This document shows positions 23,989-35,370 of a stretch of DNA of 64,000 bases, in pieces (position 1 is the first letter of the stretch; each line of letters opens with the position of its first letter). A model generated the notes under the pieces. That model saw only the letters and a program-made list of their open reading frames with translations, was not told where the DNA came from and searched no databases. Origin of the DNA: Moniliella sp. 'wahieum'. Taxonomy: Eukaryota > Basidiomycota > Moniliellomycetes > Moniliellales > Moniliellaceae. Both the position numbers and the translations under genes were made by a program. The stretch covers positions 1-64,000 of the forward strand of contig RSEE01000005.1 of the NCBI GenBank assembly GCA_003971905.1, in the 5' to 3' direction.

Positions 23989-24004
23989 GGGGGGGGGGGG
24001 GGGG
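23989..24004 (+). repeat. 16-base G homopolymer
   Basis: Uninterrupted G run between the Sng1-like start and the Prm10-like stop. It is a likely site of length error or polymorphism. Confidence 0.9.
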
Positions 24005-24178
24005 CAGATAAGTTGGACATGCATGAAATATTGCCTGACGGAGCAGGTCCAGCCCAGCCGATCGTAGCCCATTGCATAGCCAGGCGGGAAGGGAGAGATG
24101 TAGTTGAATAATTAAGGGACAAAAAAAGTGAATGAGAGTGAAGAAACAAAGTGACCAACAATAACCGGTAACCGACGA

Positions 24179-25357
24179 TTAAAACGAGAAGACGCCTTTG
24201 GACCGGGTGCGCGAGCCGCCAAACACAATAAAGTTGACTGCCGAAGCGCCAAACAAGCCGACGCTCAACCCCATCGCCGTCGAGATGAGCGTTTGAGCTA
24301 CCTGGAATCCGTTCTGGAACGTAGTGGCGGTTGTGGTGGATGAGTTGCTCTGGGCAAAGAGGAGTAGACCACCACCGTTGCCCAACCCCGAAGGCAGCTG
24401 GTACAACATCCCGGGCACACTCACCACAAACACGCGTCCATCAAAGAAGCGGCCATAGAGGGATGCCAGCACACCCACTGCCAAGCTACTCAGCATGGCC
24501 AAAAAGTCCGAACGGTTGGACAAGGCGGGTCGTTTGCCAGCAAAGTGCCTTACCACCCACCCGATCGCTGCGATGGCTACCATCACGGGGAACTCTTTGC
24601 GCGTCGGCTTGGCTTGGTTGCGCAGCGAAACACAGATGCTGTACGCGGGCACCACGAGGAAGGCCCAGTACAAACTCACCGTGTCCCGCCACGGCTGGCC
24701 CGGGTGGTTCTGCATGGCCTTGCAGGTGGCCGTGTTGGAGGACAAGTTCATTTCCTGGGACGAAACCAAGGTCCACAATGCCGATCCGATCGAGAGCCCA
24801 AACCCTAGATTCGAGGCGGAGTTAGCACGTTTGTCCACGCTACAGAAACATAAGGACAACGACGGGTACGCACCAAGAAGCATACTGTAGATGCATGCCC
24901 AGACCAAATGGACACTTCCGGCCATAACAGATTTGCTCTGCAGTTCCAACGCCGCCGTCAAAAATAGGAAACCAGGCAGGATGAGCACAACGGCACCGCC
25001 GGCCACGGCGCCATAACACCAGTACCCATTGCCACCGTTGAACGCGGCTGCCGCCACAAAGGAGGCGAGACAGGCCATCATGATTTCCACTCCGCTGGAC
25101 AACACGTCCGAAGTGAGGAACTGTTGGGCGATGATGACCAGCGCTCCAAGGGGCGCGGGGGCGAAGGCGGACCGAGGGGCCGGGGCCCAGCTGGGAGAAG
25201 GCGTGCGTGACACCTCCTTCCCCTTGTCGGAGGAGGCGGGGGAGGCGAGCGTGGGGGGCACGAGCTCGGGGATGGCGGGAGCTGACGCCGGCTGGTGGGG
25301 AGCTGAGTCGGCATGGGCCAGCTGATCGGGATCGGGGATGCACTCATGCGGGCAGTG
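24179..25357 (-). CDS. ThrE/Prm10-like multi-pass membrane protein, short N-terminus
   Basis: About 390 residues. The membrane core runs from LGALVIIAQQFLTSDVLSSG to a stop at 24179 and matches the ThrE plus DUF3815 layout of yeast Prm10: AVAGGAVVLILPGFLFLTAA, LELQSKSVMAGSVHLVW, YSMLLGAYPSLSL, then AVGVLASLYGRFFDGRVFVV and VAQTLISTAMGLSVGLFGAS. About ten hydrophobic segments can be counted. The chosen start, ATG near 25357 (MSASPIPIS), needs one frame change to join the core, and the upstream region is Pro/Ser-rich. The first half of the usual ThrE domain is not visible, so the gene may be truncated or may have an unrecognised upstream exon. Role unknown; ThrE proteins are threonine/serine exporters in bacteria. 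Confidence 0.68.
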   Translation of the reverse strand, partial: HCPHECIPDPDQLAHADSAPHQPASAPAIPELVPPTLASPASSDKGKEVSRTPSPSWAPAPRSAFAPAPLGALVIIAQQFLTSDVLSSGVEIMMACLASFVAAAAFNGGNGYWCYGAVAGGAVVLILPGFLFLTAALELQSKSVMAGSVHLVWACIYSMLLGAYPSLSLCFCSVDKRANSASNLGFGLSIGSALWTLVSSQEMNLSSNTATCKAMQNHPGQPWRDTVSLYWAFLVVPAYSICVSLRNQAKPTRKEFPVMVAIAAIGWVVRHFAGKRPALSNRSDFLAMLSSLAVGVLASLYGRFFDGRVFVVSVPGMLYQLPSGLGNGGGLLLFAQSNSSTTTATTFQNGFQVAQTLISTAMGLSVGLFGASAVNFIVFGGSRTRSKGVFSF

Positions 25358-25359
25358 GT

Positions 25360-26070
25360 GGGGGCGATGGGGAGAGGGAGGAGTGCGAGCGCCCCCAACA
25401 CAAAAGACGGACGGGGTGTTGGGGCTGGGGGCGCGCTGGGGTGCCAGAGTGGAGTCGAGCGGGAGGGTGGGATGGCCGGGTGTGGGATGGCGCGAGCGAC
25501 GACGAAGGCCAGTGGGTCTGTGCGGGGAGAAGGAAGCAGGCCTGGCGAATATATGAGGCCTCCGTATCCTATGCCTATATCAACGTCAGTGCGGCCGATA
25601 ACCCCTCGGCTGTCTCCCGCATGGGACCAGCCACCGTGGAGGGATGGGGCCTGGGGCGGCACGACGCTCATTAATCATTTTCTCTCGGGGTCCCTGGCGC
25701 TGCGTGTGGGCACTGGGCAAGTGTGCGGCCCATCCAGTGTCTCCAGTGTCAGTGCTCAGTTTGGCTTGGCACATTTCCCTCACTCGTGTGTGCTGCCCCC
25801 ACTTGCCACCGCGTGCTGGCTGTATCATGTACCATCGCCACCGACCAGGTCGATCAGCTTGCCCGCCTGCCAGATTGGGCGTGGATCTGGGCCTTGGCGC
25901 CACCTGCACGCAACCATGAGCCACCCCGCTCCCCACTACCCGCGCAGAGTGGGGGCGCCTGCGCAAAGGGCCTGCGCTGTGCGCTGTTACCTGTCTGCTA
26001 CATACCCATGGCGCTACTACCCCAGCCCCACCACATCCACACAATCCACACGCCAAACATGAGTCCGAGC
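25360..26070. other. Intergenic spacer with AT-rich motif
   Basis: No supported gene. An ATATAT-type motif at about 25549-25555 could be part of the promoter of the minus-strand Prm10-like gene. Confidence 0.4.
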
Positions 26071-26073
26071 CAG

Positions 26074-27039
26074 TCACGCTACGCAAAGATCGAGTGTCGG
26101 GGTACAGTAAGTAAAGAGGAAAGAAAGTGACCATGAGAGCAACGAATGCGAGCGCACCGATACGCTAAGCTTGGGTCCCATGCACCTCCGGCTCTTCGGC
26201 AGGAACCCAGATGAGCCAAAGCCAAAGTGGATCGGGGTGGGGGTGGCGGTAACTACAGGAATGGATGCAGGGGCAGCCGCACCAAAGCCCTTGCCCAAGA
26301 GCGGTTCCGGTTCTGGCTCTGGCTCTGGCTCAGGTTCAGGCGCGAGTGCAGGAGCAGGGGTGGGCTCAGCTGAAGCATGCGATCCTGACGAAACGACATC
26401 CCATGACCCCTGCGAGTCAGCCGACTGAGCCAATTGCTCGTTCTCGTCAGAACTGTCCTCTACGTCGGACTTCGGGGTGGGCTTGCCCTCGATAGCATCC
26501 AGCTCAGTGTCCACCTCGATAAACTTGAGCACCAGGTCGTGCACCGCTTCCGGCACTGCTTCCGACAGGGCCAGCAAGAGCTGAAACGGGTTGGGGTGGA
26601 CACGCACGATGCGGAAGAAAGCTGCTGCTGCAGGAAGGTAGGACGCCTCACCTTCCTTTAGCAACGTCTCTCCTGCTGGGACTGAGACAGGAGGTAACTC
26701 TCCAACTCGGCCGGAGGAGGGGGCAAGAGACCCTGTCAATTTCCCGTCGGACCGCCTTGACCTGGGCCAGAACGGCGTCCTTGAGGAGCTTTTCAGATTG
26801 GGCCTTTGCTTCGGCTTGGGAGCGGGCCTGGGCGCGCTGCTGTTTTTTACTCTGCTGGTCCAGTTGTCGGCGGAAGGAGGTGGAATGACGACGGCGGTAG
26901 TCAAAGAATCTGTGGCAGCAGGTCCCCGTCAGCGCACGGCTCCCCGGCCTTACGAGAGAGATCCGACGTACAGCGCGTAGCCCGCCACAACCGTGGCGAG
27001 CGTCACGCCGGCAACGACGGCAAAGCTGGATGGTTTCAT
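26074..27039 (-). CDS. TOM20: Mitochondrial import receptor Tom20
   Basis: The ATG at 27039 gives an N-terminal membrane anchor (FAVVAGVTLATVVAGYALYV). A 45-bp intron (26910-26954) joins it to SFFDYRRRHSTSFRRQLDQQ, the typical FDYxRR plus Lys/Arg/Gln-rich linker of fungal Tom20. After a frame change near 26720 the receptor core reads FFRIVRVHPNPFQLLLALSE followed by AVPEAVHDLVLKF, matching the MAS20 domain that binds presequences at the outer membrane. The C-terminus is acidic, with a Glu-Pro repeat near 26350-26310 and a GSWDVVSS motif. The exact stop is uncertain (26074 in the main frame; another frame stops near 26165). Identification firm from both the anchor-linker and the core. Confidence 0.88.
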
Positions 27040-27504
27040 GCCCACAGGGCCATGCGAGGGAAGCGAGGCAAACGCGGTGGGTCGAACGAACGAGGCAGCG
27101 GAGTCAGAACCTCGGCCGGGCTTGTGCGGCGGGAATTGGGTGGCGGGGCTGAGGCGCTGAGGACATGACGCGTCCTAGCGGCGACGCCCAAGACATTTCC
27201 GCGGCGGAATCTTAATTGTTGGCGCGAGCTTGGTTGGGATTGCTTTTTTCCACAGGTTATAGCGCCCTTTGCAGTGGGCTCTTGGGATTCCCGACGCGCC
27301 ATTGGCCCACAAAACTTGTGTAACCCAATCATACGATTGCAGTGGGCGAATAATACGTGAGGCCTGAGGGCCATCTAACTATCACAGTCGTCAAGAGTGT
27401 ACGAGTCCACCTAGGAAGGGATGGGATGGATGCAAGCGTGCATATATGAATGCGCCAAGCTACAGGCAAAGAAAGGAGATGACCGATGAGGTGTGAGAGA
27501 GAGA

Positions 27505-29144
27505 TCAGCCAAAGAGGCGGAACCCCTCATCATTCGGTGCGTCGTCCTTTTCTGGTTCCGAGGCAGACGAGTCGGCCTCGTTGTCCAAGTGGAGACCCTG
27601 AGCGGCCCCGGCCAGCTGAGAAAAAAGGCGGTCGGTTTGGCCCTGACCCCAGGTGGTACGAGGGATGGGGGGCATAAAGTGCAAGATTTTCTCGTGGGTT
27701 TCGTACCGCAACTTGCGGCCCTTGGAAGCCTTTTGGTCGCGTGGCGCCTTGGGGGCTTTATCCCTCCCCAGGCCAGCCGGGGGGAGGGAGACTCCTGCCT
27801 CGCCCATCCCATTAGCCACGGCTGCCCCACCAGCTGCACGCGACTCGATCAATTCCCGCAAGAGCGAGTGATAAAAGTCGGTATCGTCAAACGCATCCTG
27901 GCCCGAAGAAGAAGTCTCCTCCTCTCCAGGCAAACGAACCGCGCAGGTCCACGCCACGTATGTGCGCGTTCGCGTAGTCGCTCAATGGCCTGCGGGTGCA
28001 ACGCACGCTCAATCTGCGCTGTGGCCGATTGGTTGATGGCTTGAATCCGCGATGGCGCAAATTTGTCGGCTGCCCCACCGAGCGCAGGGTCCGCACGAGC
28101 ACGGGACGACCATTTGTCGAGGACTTTACGTCATGTGCCCAGGCTGCTGATGCTAGCGGTGCCGCATCCGCCAAGTGGCCTCGAGAGCATCTCTTGCGTC
28201 CGACAACGAGCCAAACTTGCGTTTCTTACCGCGATACTTGTCGGCAACGTCGGCCAGTTTGGGGGCAAAGACCCAGTCTCGACATGAGCTCGGTGCGCAA
28301 CTGGAATAGCTCGGCGGATACGTTGAGCAATGAGCTAGCCACCTCGACCAATTTCCCTTGGAGGGCGTCGCCGGACCCAGAGGCGGTCAGCAAGGAGAGT
28401 ACGTTGCTCTGTATCATATGTCAGCAAGTCAAGCCTCACCAGCAAGCCACGTCTTCCACGGGATCAAAGGAGACGGACAGAGAAATGAAAGGAGGAAGGA
28501 GCACGTACATCTACGCCTGCAATGGTGCTGTGACCTTTTGGGATCGGATACGCAAGTCAAGCGCCAGCTCATACGCGGCCCGTTGTTTCTCCACGCTCTT
28601 TCCCCGCTTGGCGTCCTGCTCTCGTTGACGCGCCAGGCTTTTGGCCAACTTGTCCTCATCGGCTTGTTGAGCAGCCAGGGTAGGGCCCTCATCCGCATCC
28701 GCATCCGCATCTTCGCCTTCGTCCTCATCCCCATCCTCCTCCTCCTCTTCGTCCTCATCATCCTCATCCTCATCTTGCCTCTCTTCATCGGACTCTGACT
28801 CTTGTGAACTCGCATCCTCTGATGCGCTGGAGCCCTCCTCACTCGTCCTCGTCCTCGTCCTCGTCCCCGTCCTCCATCCTATCCTCATCCTCATCCTCCG
28901 AGGCATGCCCAAACATCTGGGCCGACGTGGTGGGTATGCCCGCATAGCTCGTCTGCGGTCCCGACCTACGCAATTTGGACGACCGAGCGGAGGCGTCGCC
29001 GTAGGTCGCACGCACCGAACGCAAGTCCTGCGCCCGCTGCTCTTTGCGGCTCGGCTGCGGTGCCGCTTGGGGCGACTGGAGCACCGACTCGTACTCGGAT
29101 TCGCTCTCGGACGAAGATCCGGAATCAGCCTCGAGGCGCGGCAT
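27505..29144 (-). CDS. BFR2: Bfr2/AATF-like ribosome biogenesis protein
   Basis: Starts MPRLEADSGSSSESESEYES at 29144 and contains a long Asp/Glu tract (about 28890-28690). The AATF leucine-zipper-like region lies near 28660-28260 (KRGKSVEKQRAAYELALDLR, IRSQKVTAPLQ, then LLNVSAELFQLRTELMSR), interrupted by a probable intron around 28530-28410. The C-terminal TRAUB part reads DDTDFYHSLLRELIESRA, KASKGRKLRYETHEKILHFM and TDRLFSQLAG. In yeast Bfr2 is a nucleolar SSU-processome factor for 18S rRNA maturation. Several frame changes break it (near 28840, 28250 and 27950). It shares a promoter region with RRP4, another RNA-processing gene. Confidence 0.87.
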
Positions 29145-29540
29145 GGTCAAGGTGGCAGTGGTGGTTGGGGTGGTTGGGGTGGCTGGGATAGTTGTTGGGA
29201 TGTTGGGGATGCTGGGGGGGGAGCTGGGTGCTGGGAGTGATGCGGTTGGGTTAATCAGAGGTTTTGAGGAGGGGCGGGAAAAAAAAGTGGGAGCGTATGT
29301 AGCGAGCAGCGGGGCGGAAGGATCGGTGCAAAGGGCGGATTGAATATTGAATTGAGTGCTCGAGCTCTGGTGATTTTTATTAGGGCCGGCGCCGTTGCAC
29401 TGACCTGCATTGGGTTGGAGATGCTGGTTTGGGTTTGTGTCCAGGATTTGGGGAACTAGCAACCACCTGCCCCGACCTACCCGCTGGACACAGGACACAG
29501 GGCACGGGACGCTTGCAGCGCAAGGGCAGACGACTCGACC

Positions 29541-30962
29541 ATGGCCACCAGCACGACGGGGACGTTTAGGATACATCTTTCGACGCCCGACGATGTATCC
29601 CTCGCGTCGTACAACTACCTTTCGGGCCAGGCCCTGCCGGACGAAGAGGCCGACATGGACGTCGACCGGGACGAGCTGTTGGACGAGGCGGAGGATGGAG
29701 AAGGCGAGGCCAAGGCCGACGAGCGCGTGGCGATGATGCATGCCAAAGTGGCCACGGCTGGTGAACATGTAGCGTCATCGGCAACCTATATGCGGGGACA
29801 TGGGACATACTTGGCACCTCCCCCTGGTGCTCGTGCATCGGGCCAACAAGATGCTCATGCGGAGGCTATGGCGGTTGACGTGGACGATGGCGCGGACCCG
29901 TCGCGCCCTGAAGATGAAGAGGGTGAAGAGGTGGTGAACCTGATTTACTCTTCCCTTGCTGGTCCAGTGATTTGGACAAACAAATTAGTGTCGGTCCGGG
30001 CGCTCAGGGCACGCTATGCGCCCGAGGTGGGCGATTTGGTTGTTGGTCGTGTGGTGGAAGTGCAACCTGGAAGCAAACGGTGGAAGGTGGATATCAATGG
30101 CCGGTCTGAAGCCTCTCTCTTGCTCAGTAGCATCAATTTGCCCGGGGGCGTGCAACGCAAGAAACTCGAGTCGGATGAACTGCAAATGCGTGCATTCTTC
30201 AAGGAAGGCGACCTGCTCGTGGCCGAAGTCCAGGCGGTGAACCACGACGGCAGTGTTATCCTCCACACCCGTAGCCTTCGGTACGGCAAGCTACGCAACG
30301 GACTTCTGGTGGCAGTTCAACCGCAGCTGATCCAACGGCTCAAGTCGCATTTTGTCACCCTCTCCAAGGCCCAGGTCGACCTAGTAGTCGGCATGAACGG
30401 ATACACTTGGGTCGCGAAGCACATTGCGTTCGATATGGATCAAGCCGAAGCTGAGGGAAAGCCTACCGAAGAACCCCTGGTCATGTGCAGGAGGCTGAAG
30501 GCCTCGGGGGGCGTGGGATCGGATTTGACATTGATGCCGGAGACGGCGTGTACGGCGACCAAAACGAGGTGAGTACTAGCCAACATCTTCTCATCCCCCA
30601 ATGGAGGTACTGACGTTTTTTATTGTGTAGTATACCCCCCCTGAGCAACGGGTGGCGATCGCTCAAGTGGCTCAACTCCTCGTCTTACTCTCCGATCGCC
30701 ACATTCCATTTCAGAAACGATCGTTGAGCGAGCCTATGAACTGTGGACAAACCAATTTGCTTCGCGCAAGTCCACGGGGGCAGTAGGACAAGCCGCATTT
30801 TACGACCCTGCGGCCAATGCGGCATCCCAACGGAGGGATACGCTTTTGGCTGCCGCACGGGAAGCCGAAGCGTTGGCTACTGGTCCAAAGGGCGATGAGT
30901 TGGTCCAAGGTCTTATCGGTCTGGCGTGCTGCGTGCATAAAAACCCATCTACTGTGACATGA
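29541..30962 (+). CDS. RRP4: Exosome subunit Rrp4
   Basis: Starts MATSTTGTFRIHLSTPDD at 29541. It contains the N-terminal motif RGHGTYL, an S1 domain (ARYAPEVGDLVVGRVVEVQP, RWKVDINGRSEASLLLSSIN) and a KH-like module with GMNGYTWVAKHI. These are the hallmarks of Rrp4, a cap subunit of the nuclear and cytoplasmic 3'-5' RNA exosome. An intron at 30569-30630 (GTGAGT..TAG, branch TACTGAC) joins VYGDQNE to YTPPEQRVAIAQVAQLL. Frame changes occur near 30490 and 30705; the latter fits one missing C in CCATT. The reading closes with a stop at 30960-30962, just short of the convergent kinesin gene. Confidence 0.92.
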
Positions 30963-31053
30963 AAACCACGAGGGCCGCATTGGAGACATAGACATAAACG
31001 GACGAGAAAGGAAACATAATGAGAAGGCAAATGTAGGAGTCCACATGGACGCT

Positions 31054-33129
31054 TCATGGCTCTGTCCGTACTGTTCGCCGGGCCGTTGCGGTGCCAATCT
31101 GAGTCGCATTGACCTTGGTAGCAAAGCGAAGCGAACAGAGTGTTTCGTTCTGGTGCTCGGCCAAGGGGGAGAGGTTGAGTAGCATGAGGCTTCAAGGGAG
31201 AAGAAAGGGAAATGGTTAGCTGCCGTCTTCTTCAAGCGGACGCATGGGGAAGAGAAACGCACGTCTTTGAGTTGCCTCCGAGCGAGTTCTTAAGCAGCCA
31301 AGTGAGCGTCGAATTGCGGTACGGCACATGCTGCTCGGCCTTGGCGGAGCGAGAACCTGCTTTACCCAGCGCTGCAATCACGTCACCTAAGGCCGAGAGA
31401 GACTTGTTGATGCTCTGGGCTTCGCGTAGGCGCGCTGGATCGTCAGCCGAGCCCGAGTTGGACAGACGCTCTGAGCCTGCCAGGTCAACCAGGTTCAGTA
31501 CCGCTTCCGTCTTTTCTCCCGTAGCCTCATTGTGGCCTACCACGGCCAAGGTAAATACACTGTGGGAGCGCGAAGAGCGGGCGTTCATGGCGGTAGCGGC
31601 GACTTGCCGCTTAGCCTGGGCTCTTGCCAAAAGGGTCATCACCTGGTCTGGGTTATGCAGTGCCACCTCTTCGGCCCCCACGACAATTGTACGCCCGCCC
31701 TGGCTGTCGTGGCGGATTTCGTGTCGCCCCATAGCCGAAGCTGGGTCGTCGGAGGTTGAGGAAAGAAGATCAATAATGCCATCAAGATAGATCTCGACCA
31801 TCTGGCCCGAAAATGTGTATTGCCATCCTCGGGCTCTGAGCTGATCGGCCACCGACCACAGCATCTGCACCGTTCGGGGAATAAGACCAGCTGATGGATC
31901 GGAGAGAGTAGAACTTGTAGGCGAGCCAGAGCGAGGAGGACCTTCGAGTGTGTACGTCTTGCCACTGCCCGTCTGGCCATAAGCAAAGATGCAAGTATTG
32001 TACCCGTCCAACACGCTCTGGGCCAGGTGTTCTACCTCGCCAAAAATCAGTCTGGGAGGCATGCGGGGGCAGGACCCGATCAAAGCGAAGGAATGGAGGA
32101 CATTGGTGGGCGTACCGCTCGCACTTTCCCCCACGATGGCCACCTGCAACTCCCGCTTCCCGTGGGAAAGGCTCCGGATAGCGTATGTCCGCCATGGTGC
32201 GGTCCCCCGCGCCATTCTGGCTGCCGGCATTAACCGCTGGTCGAACGCGAGCGACAACTCGAATGTTGCCCCGGAGCTCTTGGACTTGATTGTGAAGCTT
32301 GCGTCGCAATCGCTCAGCTGCTCTCAGCTCCTCCTCTTTAGCCTGGACCAGACACTCTACCTCAGCCAATTGCGAGCGGAGGGAGGAGACCAACTGACGC
32401 TCATGGTCCACTTCGTCCCGCAGAGCGTCCGCCTGGGTCCGTAGCACACCCACTTGGGTCTCAAGTGCCAAGTGGCCTGCGGTTTGCTCAGCCAACGCAG
32501 ATTGGAGAGTAGAAATCGTCTGCCGCTCTCGCTCCAACGCAGAGGCAGAGTCGGAACGAACACGGTCCAACTGGGCAGACCAATCGTCGCGGTCGCGCCG
32601 ATGAGTGTCACGAAGTGCATCAAGCTGTGCCTGTAGCTGGATCTCACTGACGCTTGGCCCGGATACCGAGGGGATGCGGATCCCCATTGGGCTTTGAGCT
32701 GGGCAAGCTCCTCCTCGTGCCGTTGTCGGTCCTCCTCAAACCGGGCAATGAGGCCTTGCACTTGCCCCTCGAGGGCATCAACGCGGTTTCCTCCTCGAGC
32801 ACTGGGAGGTGGTGCAGCAGTGCTAGCAGCCCTCAGGCTGGTGGCGGCCGAAGCCGAGACTGAGCGGGAAGTAGCGGTGGGGCGTTTGGTGGGGCGGCTG
32901 GAAGAATGGGTGGCTAAAGGCTCTCGCCGGGGCCGAGACCGCGGCTGGCCTGAGTGCTGCTGCTGACGGTGCGGGTGGATTTCGTTTTGGGTTGCGGCTG
33001 AGCCTTGGTGGACGCGGCGGGTCGGACGGGGTTGGTACGGCGCGGGGTGCGGGCAGGGGCGGGAGCGGGAATGCCCGTGGCAGCTGCTGGATGCGATGGC
33101 ACGGGGAGACGCGAGCCGCCAGGCATCAT
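31054..33129 (-). CDS. Kinesin-14 (Kar3/Ncd-type, C-terminal motor)
   Basis: About 675 residues. A basic, Ser/Pro/Thr-rich microtubule-binding-like tail begins at MPGGSRLPVPSHP (ATG 33126 or 33129). A coiled coil follows (about 32800-32290, for example LQSALAEQTAGHLALETQ). The neck and motor open with ELRGNIRVVARVRP, the order that defines minus-end-directed kinesin-14. Motor signatures are the P-loop GYNTCIFAYGQTGSGKTYTL, switch I NARSSRSHSVF, switch II LVDLAGSERLS and INKSLSALGDVIAAL. A last intron (GTGCGT..AAG, about 31190-31265) joins KT to LMLLNLSPLAEHQNETLCSL and RFATKVNATQIG. Stop at 31054-31056. Frame changes near 32910, 32690, 32110. Confidence 0.92.
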
Positions 33130-33456
33130 CCTCGACTTGCTTGACTTGCTCGACTCGACGCACTCAAGTAGGCTGCGTTGATCGACTTGATGGCCGTGAT
33201 GGCCTTGCGGGGATTGGCCTGGACGATGCGCACGAGACCCAACACGATGTGGGGGCACTTTCTCAGGCCCAGCCCATGTTGCTTGCCTCGACGCGGAAAT
33301 TGCAGGGCGCGCCGCAGGTCACGTGCCGGGTGTCTCCAGCTCTTCATTGGTTACGTCATCTCGGCTGCTCCTAGCGTGGTCGAGGCGGAGGAACTAAGCA
33401 GAGCGCGTTCCGTTGATCGGGTTGAGCAGAGTGATAAATGACACCACCTCCCCCCC

Positions 33457-35149
33457 ATGCATCCCTCGCACGCGCCTCGCGCCTCGCCACCACCACCAGC
33501 GCCCCCCAACGCACCTCTTCCCGACGCTTCTGCCCGCATTCCCCTGCCCTCTCTCCCTCATCCTCCCATACCGGATGCGGTACCCGGCCATGTGGCTGCT
33601 CCCCGGCGCGGTACTTTCGACTTGACCAGTCAGAACCATCCTGGCCTTTCCCCTCCTTTCGACCCCCCCTCCATTCCCAGCAAACCACGTCCCCGTCCCC
33701 GTCCAGCACGTCCAGGTCCACCGCGCGAAATATCCCAGAGTGCTACACCCTCGGCTCCTAATCTCGCGCCAGCCTCGGCTCTCCCTCCGCCCACTCTTCC
33801 CCACCATCCCTCCCCATCCACAACAGCTGTACCCCTTCCATCCCTTCCCCTCGCATCCCCCACCCAACTCCAAACTTTGCAGCCCCCATATTTATCCCCT
33901 AGGCCCAGCAACAAGATGGCGCCCATCCCCAGCTCCGACTTGTCAGATGAACCGTCTGAGCGCAACACATCCAGCCAGCTCTCCCAGGCCTCCTTCGCGT
34001 CCTTTGCGGAAGCGTCCGATTGTAGCCGAATCGGAGGAAGATGAGTACCAGCCCGGTCCTTCCACGCGCCGGCCGAGGCACGAAACGCGAATCTCGTCAG
34101 AGGATGTAGCTGCGATCCAGGCGGCTCTGGGTCCCCAGAAACGTCAAACCCGGTCTGCGCGTCAACGCGCGGCTCGCATACCCCATCATGACGAGGTGCC
34201 GGCATCCGATGAGGAACAAGGCTTGTCCAAATCATCGTCCACTCGCTCAAGGCCCAAACGCAGGACACCTTCCCCTACCAAACGGGCACATAAACCCGTT
34301 CACGTAGTCGAATCGGACGATGAAGAGAGCGGGAGGGGATGCGACGGTGCCAACATCCAATTTCGAACAGGTACCACCCTCGGATGATGAGCCATATTGG
34401 ATGGCTTCTCCCAGCCCCCACCTGCCAAACGCGGACGCAAGGAAGCTACTACCAGTAAGGGTACGCGTAAGAGACGATCGCCAAAAATTCACCAACCAAG
34501 AAACCGCCTTGCAAGAACAAGGCAAGATCTTCCCGTCCATCTTTGGCTGTCCATTCCGACCGTGACGAACTTTCTCCCCCCCAACTTCGGAAACCAAAGA
34601 AGCCATGCCTTCGGTCGGGAGACGTCGCCTCCAGCCATCGAGGATACAACGATCCTACCCGTCACCCCTGCTCCGGCTGGTGATGGGGCTCAGTCTTCTT
34701 CAGGGACCGTGCCCACATCTATGGGCGATGTATCATTCGATACGTCCCATGGCAATATCAGCATCACCTCCACCGGCTCCGTATCACAAAAGGGCAGGCG
34801 ATCCTTCTATGGAAAGCGTGCGTATTTTCCTCTGCTTCGCCTATCGATCGTTTCATTCTGTGCTGACTCCTGCGCTCAGCCCTCACTTCCGTCCTCTCTC
34901 CTGGAATGTCTCCTCGAGTTGGTCTGACCCGACGCACGCACATCCCTTCCCTCCACCCGTTTCCACTCGTAAACCCGCTCGCCCCCCCCTCGCGCCGGTA
35001 GACCTTACCGCCAAGCAAACGGTCAAAAAAGGTGGGTCCAGCTTAGGCGCGCATCGGTCTACTCAGATTGTGATACAGAGGAGGAAGAGGAACGGTTGGC
35101 CGAACAGCGACGCAAGCAGTTTGAAGAGATCGACGAGGGCTACCTCTAG
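33457..35149 (+). CDS. Disordered nuclear protein with RVGLTRR..LHP motif
   Basis: Pro/Ser-rich start (MHPSHAPRASPPPPAPP; an ATG at 33438 in another frame is possible). A basic, Ser/Asp/Glu-rich body follows with probable nuclear localisation signals (RPKRRTPSPTKRAHK, KRGRKE, GTRKRRSPK). An intron at 34818-34879 leads to LTSVLSPGMSPRVGLTRRTH then IPSLHP. The protein ends RLAEQRRKQFEEIDEGYL at 35149. The R-x-G-L-S/T-R...L-H-P pattern resembles, from memory, the C-terminal RAD51-binding motif of RAD51AP1. Apart from that I do not recognise the family. Frame changes near 34020, 34380, 34560, 34975 and 35060. It converges with the flavoprotein gene at 35371. Confidence 0.62.
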
Positions 35150-35370
35150 GTTGCCCACCCCCCCAAACTTACATTTGGTCCCAGGACCCTGTTATCGCAT
35201 GGACTTCATATTTCTTTCATCAGTACTACCAGAGGGTTCGTGGGGCACGTTGGATGCTGCCTTCAATGGATACAATGAAAACGAGCAACATGTACGAATG
35301 GCAATGTGGGAAATCGGATCGGTGAGAGCAAGTGCTGGGGAAAGGTGCTGTCTGTCTGGTGCTAAGTTTT

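Noticed and set aside
26300-26345. Ser-Gly repeat protein on the plus strand
   Set aside because: It is the complement of the Glu-Pro repeat in Tom20.
28678-28900. Acidic and Met/Arg-rich alternating ORFs suggesting a coding repeat protein
   Set aside because: They are frames of the Asp/Glu tract of the Bfr2-like gene.
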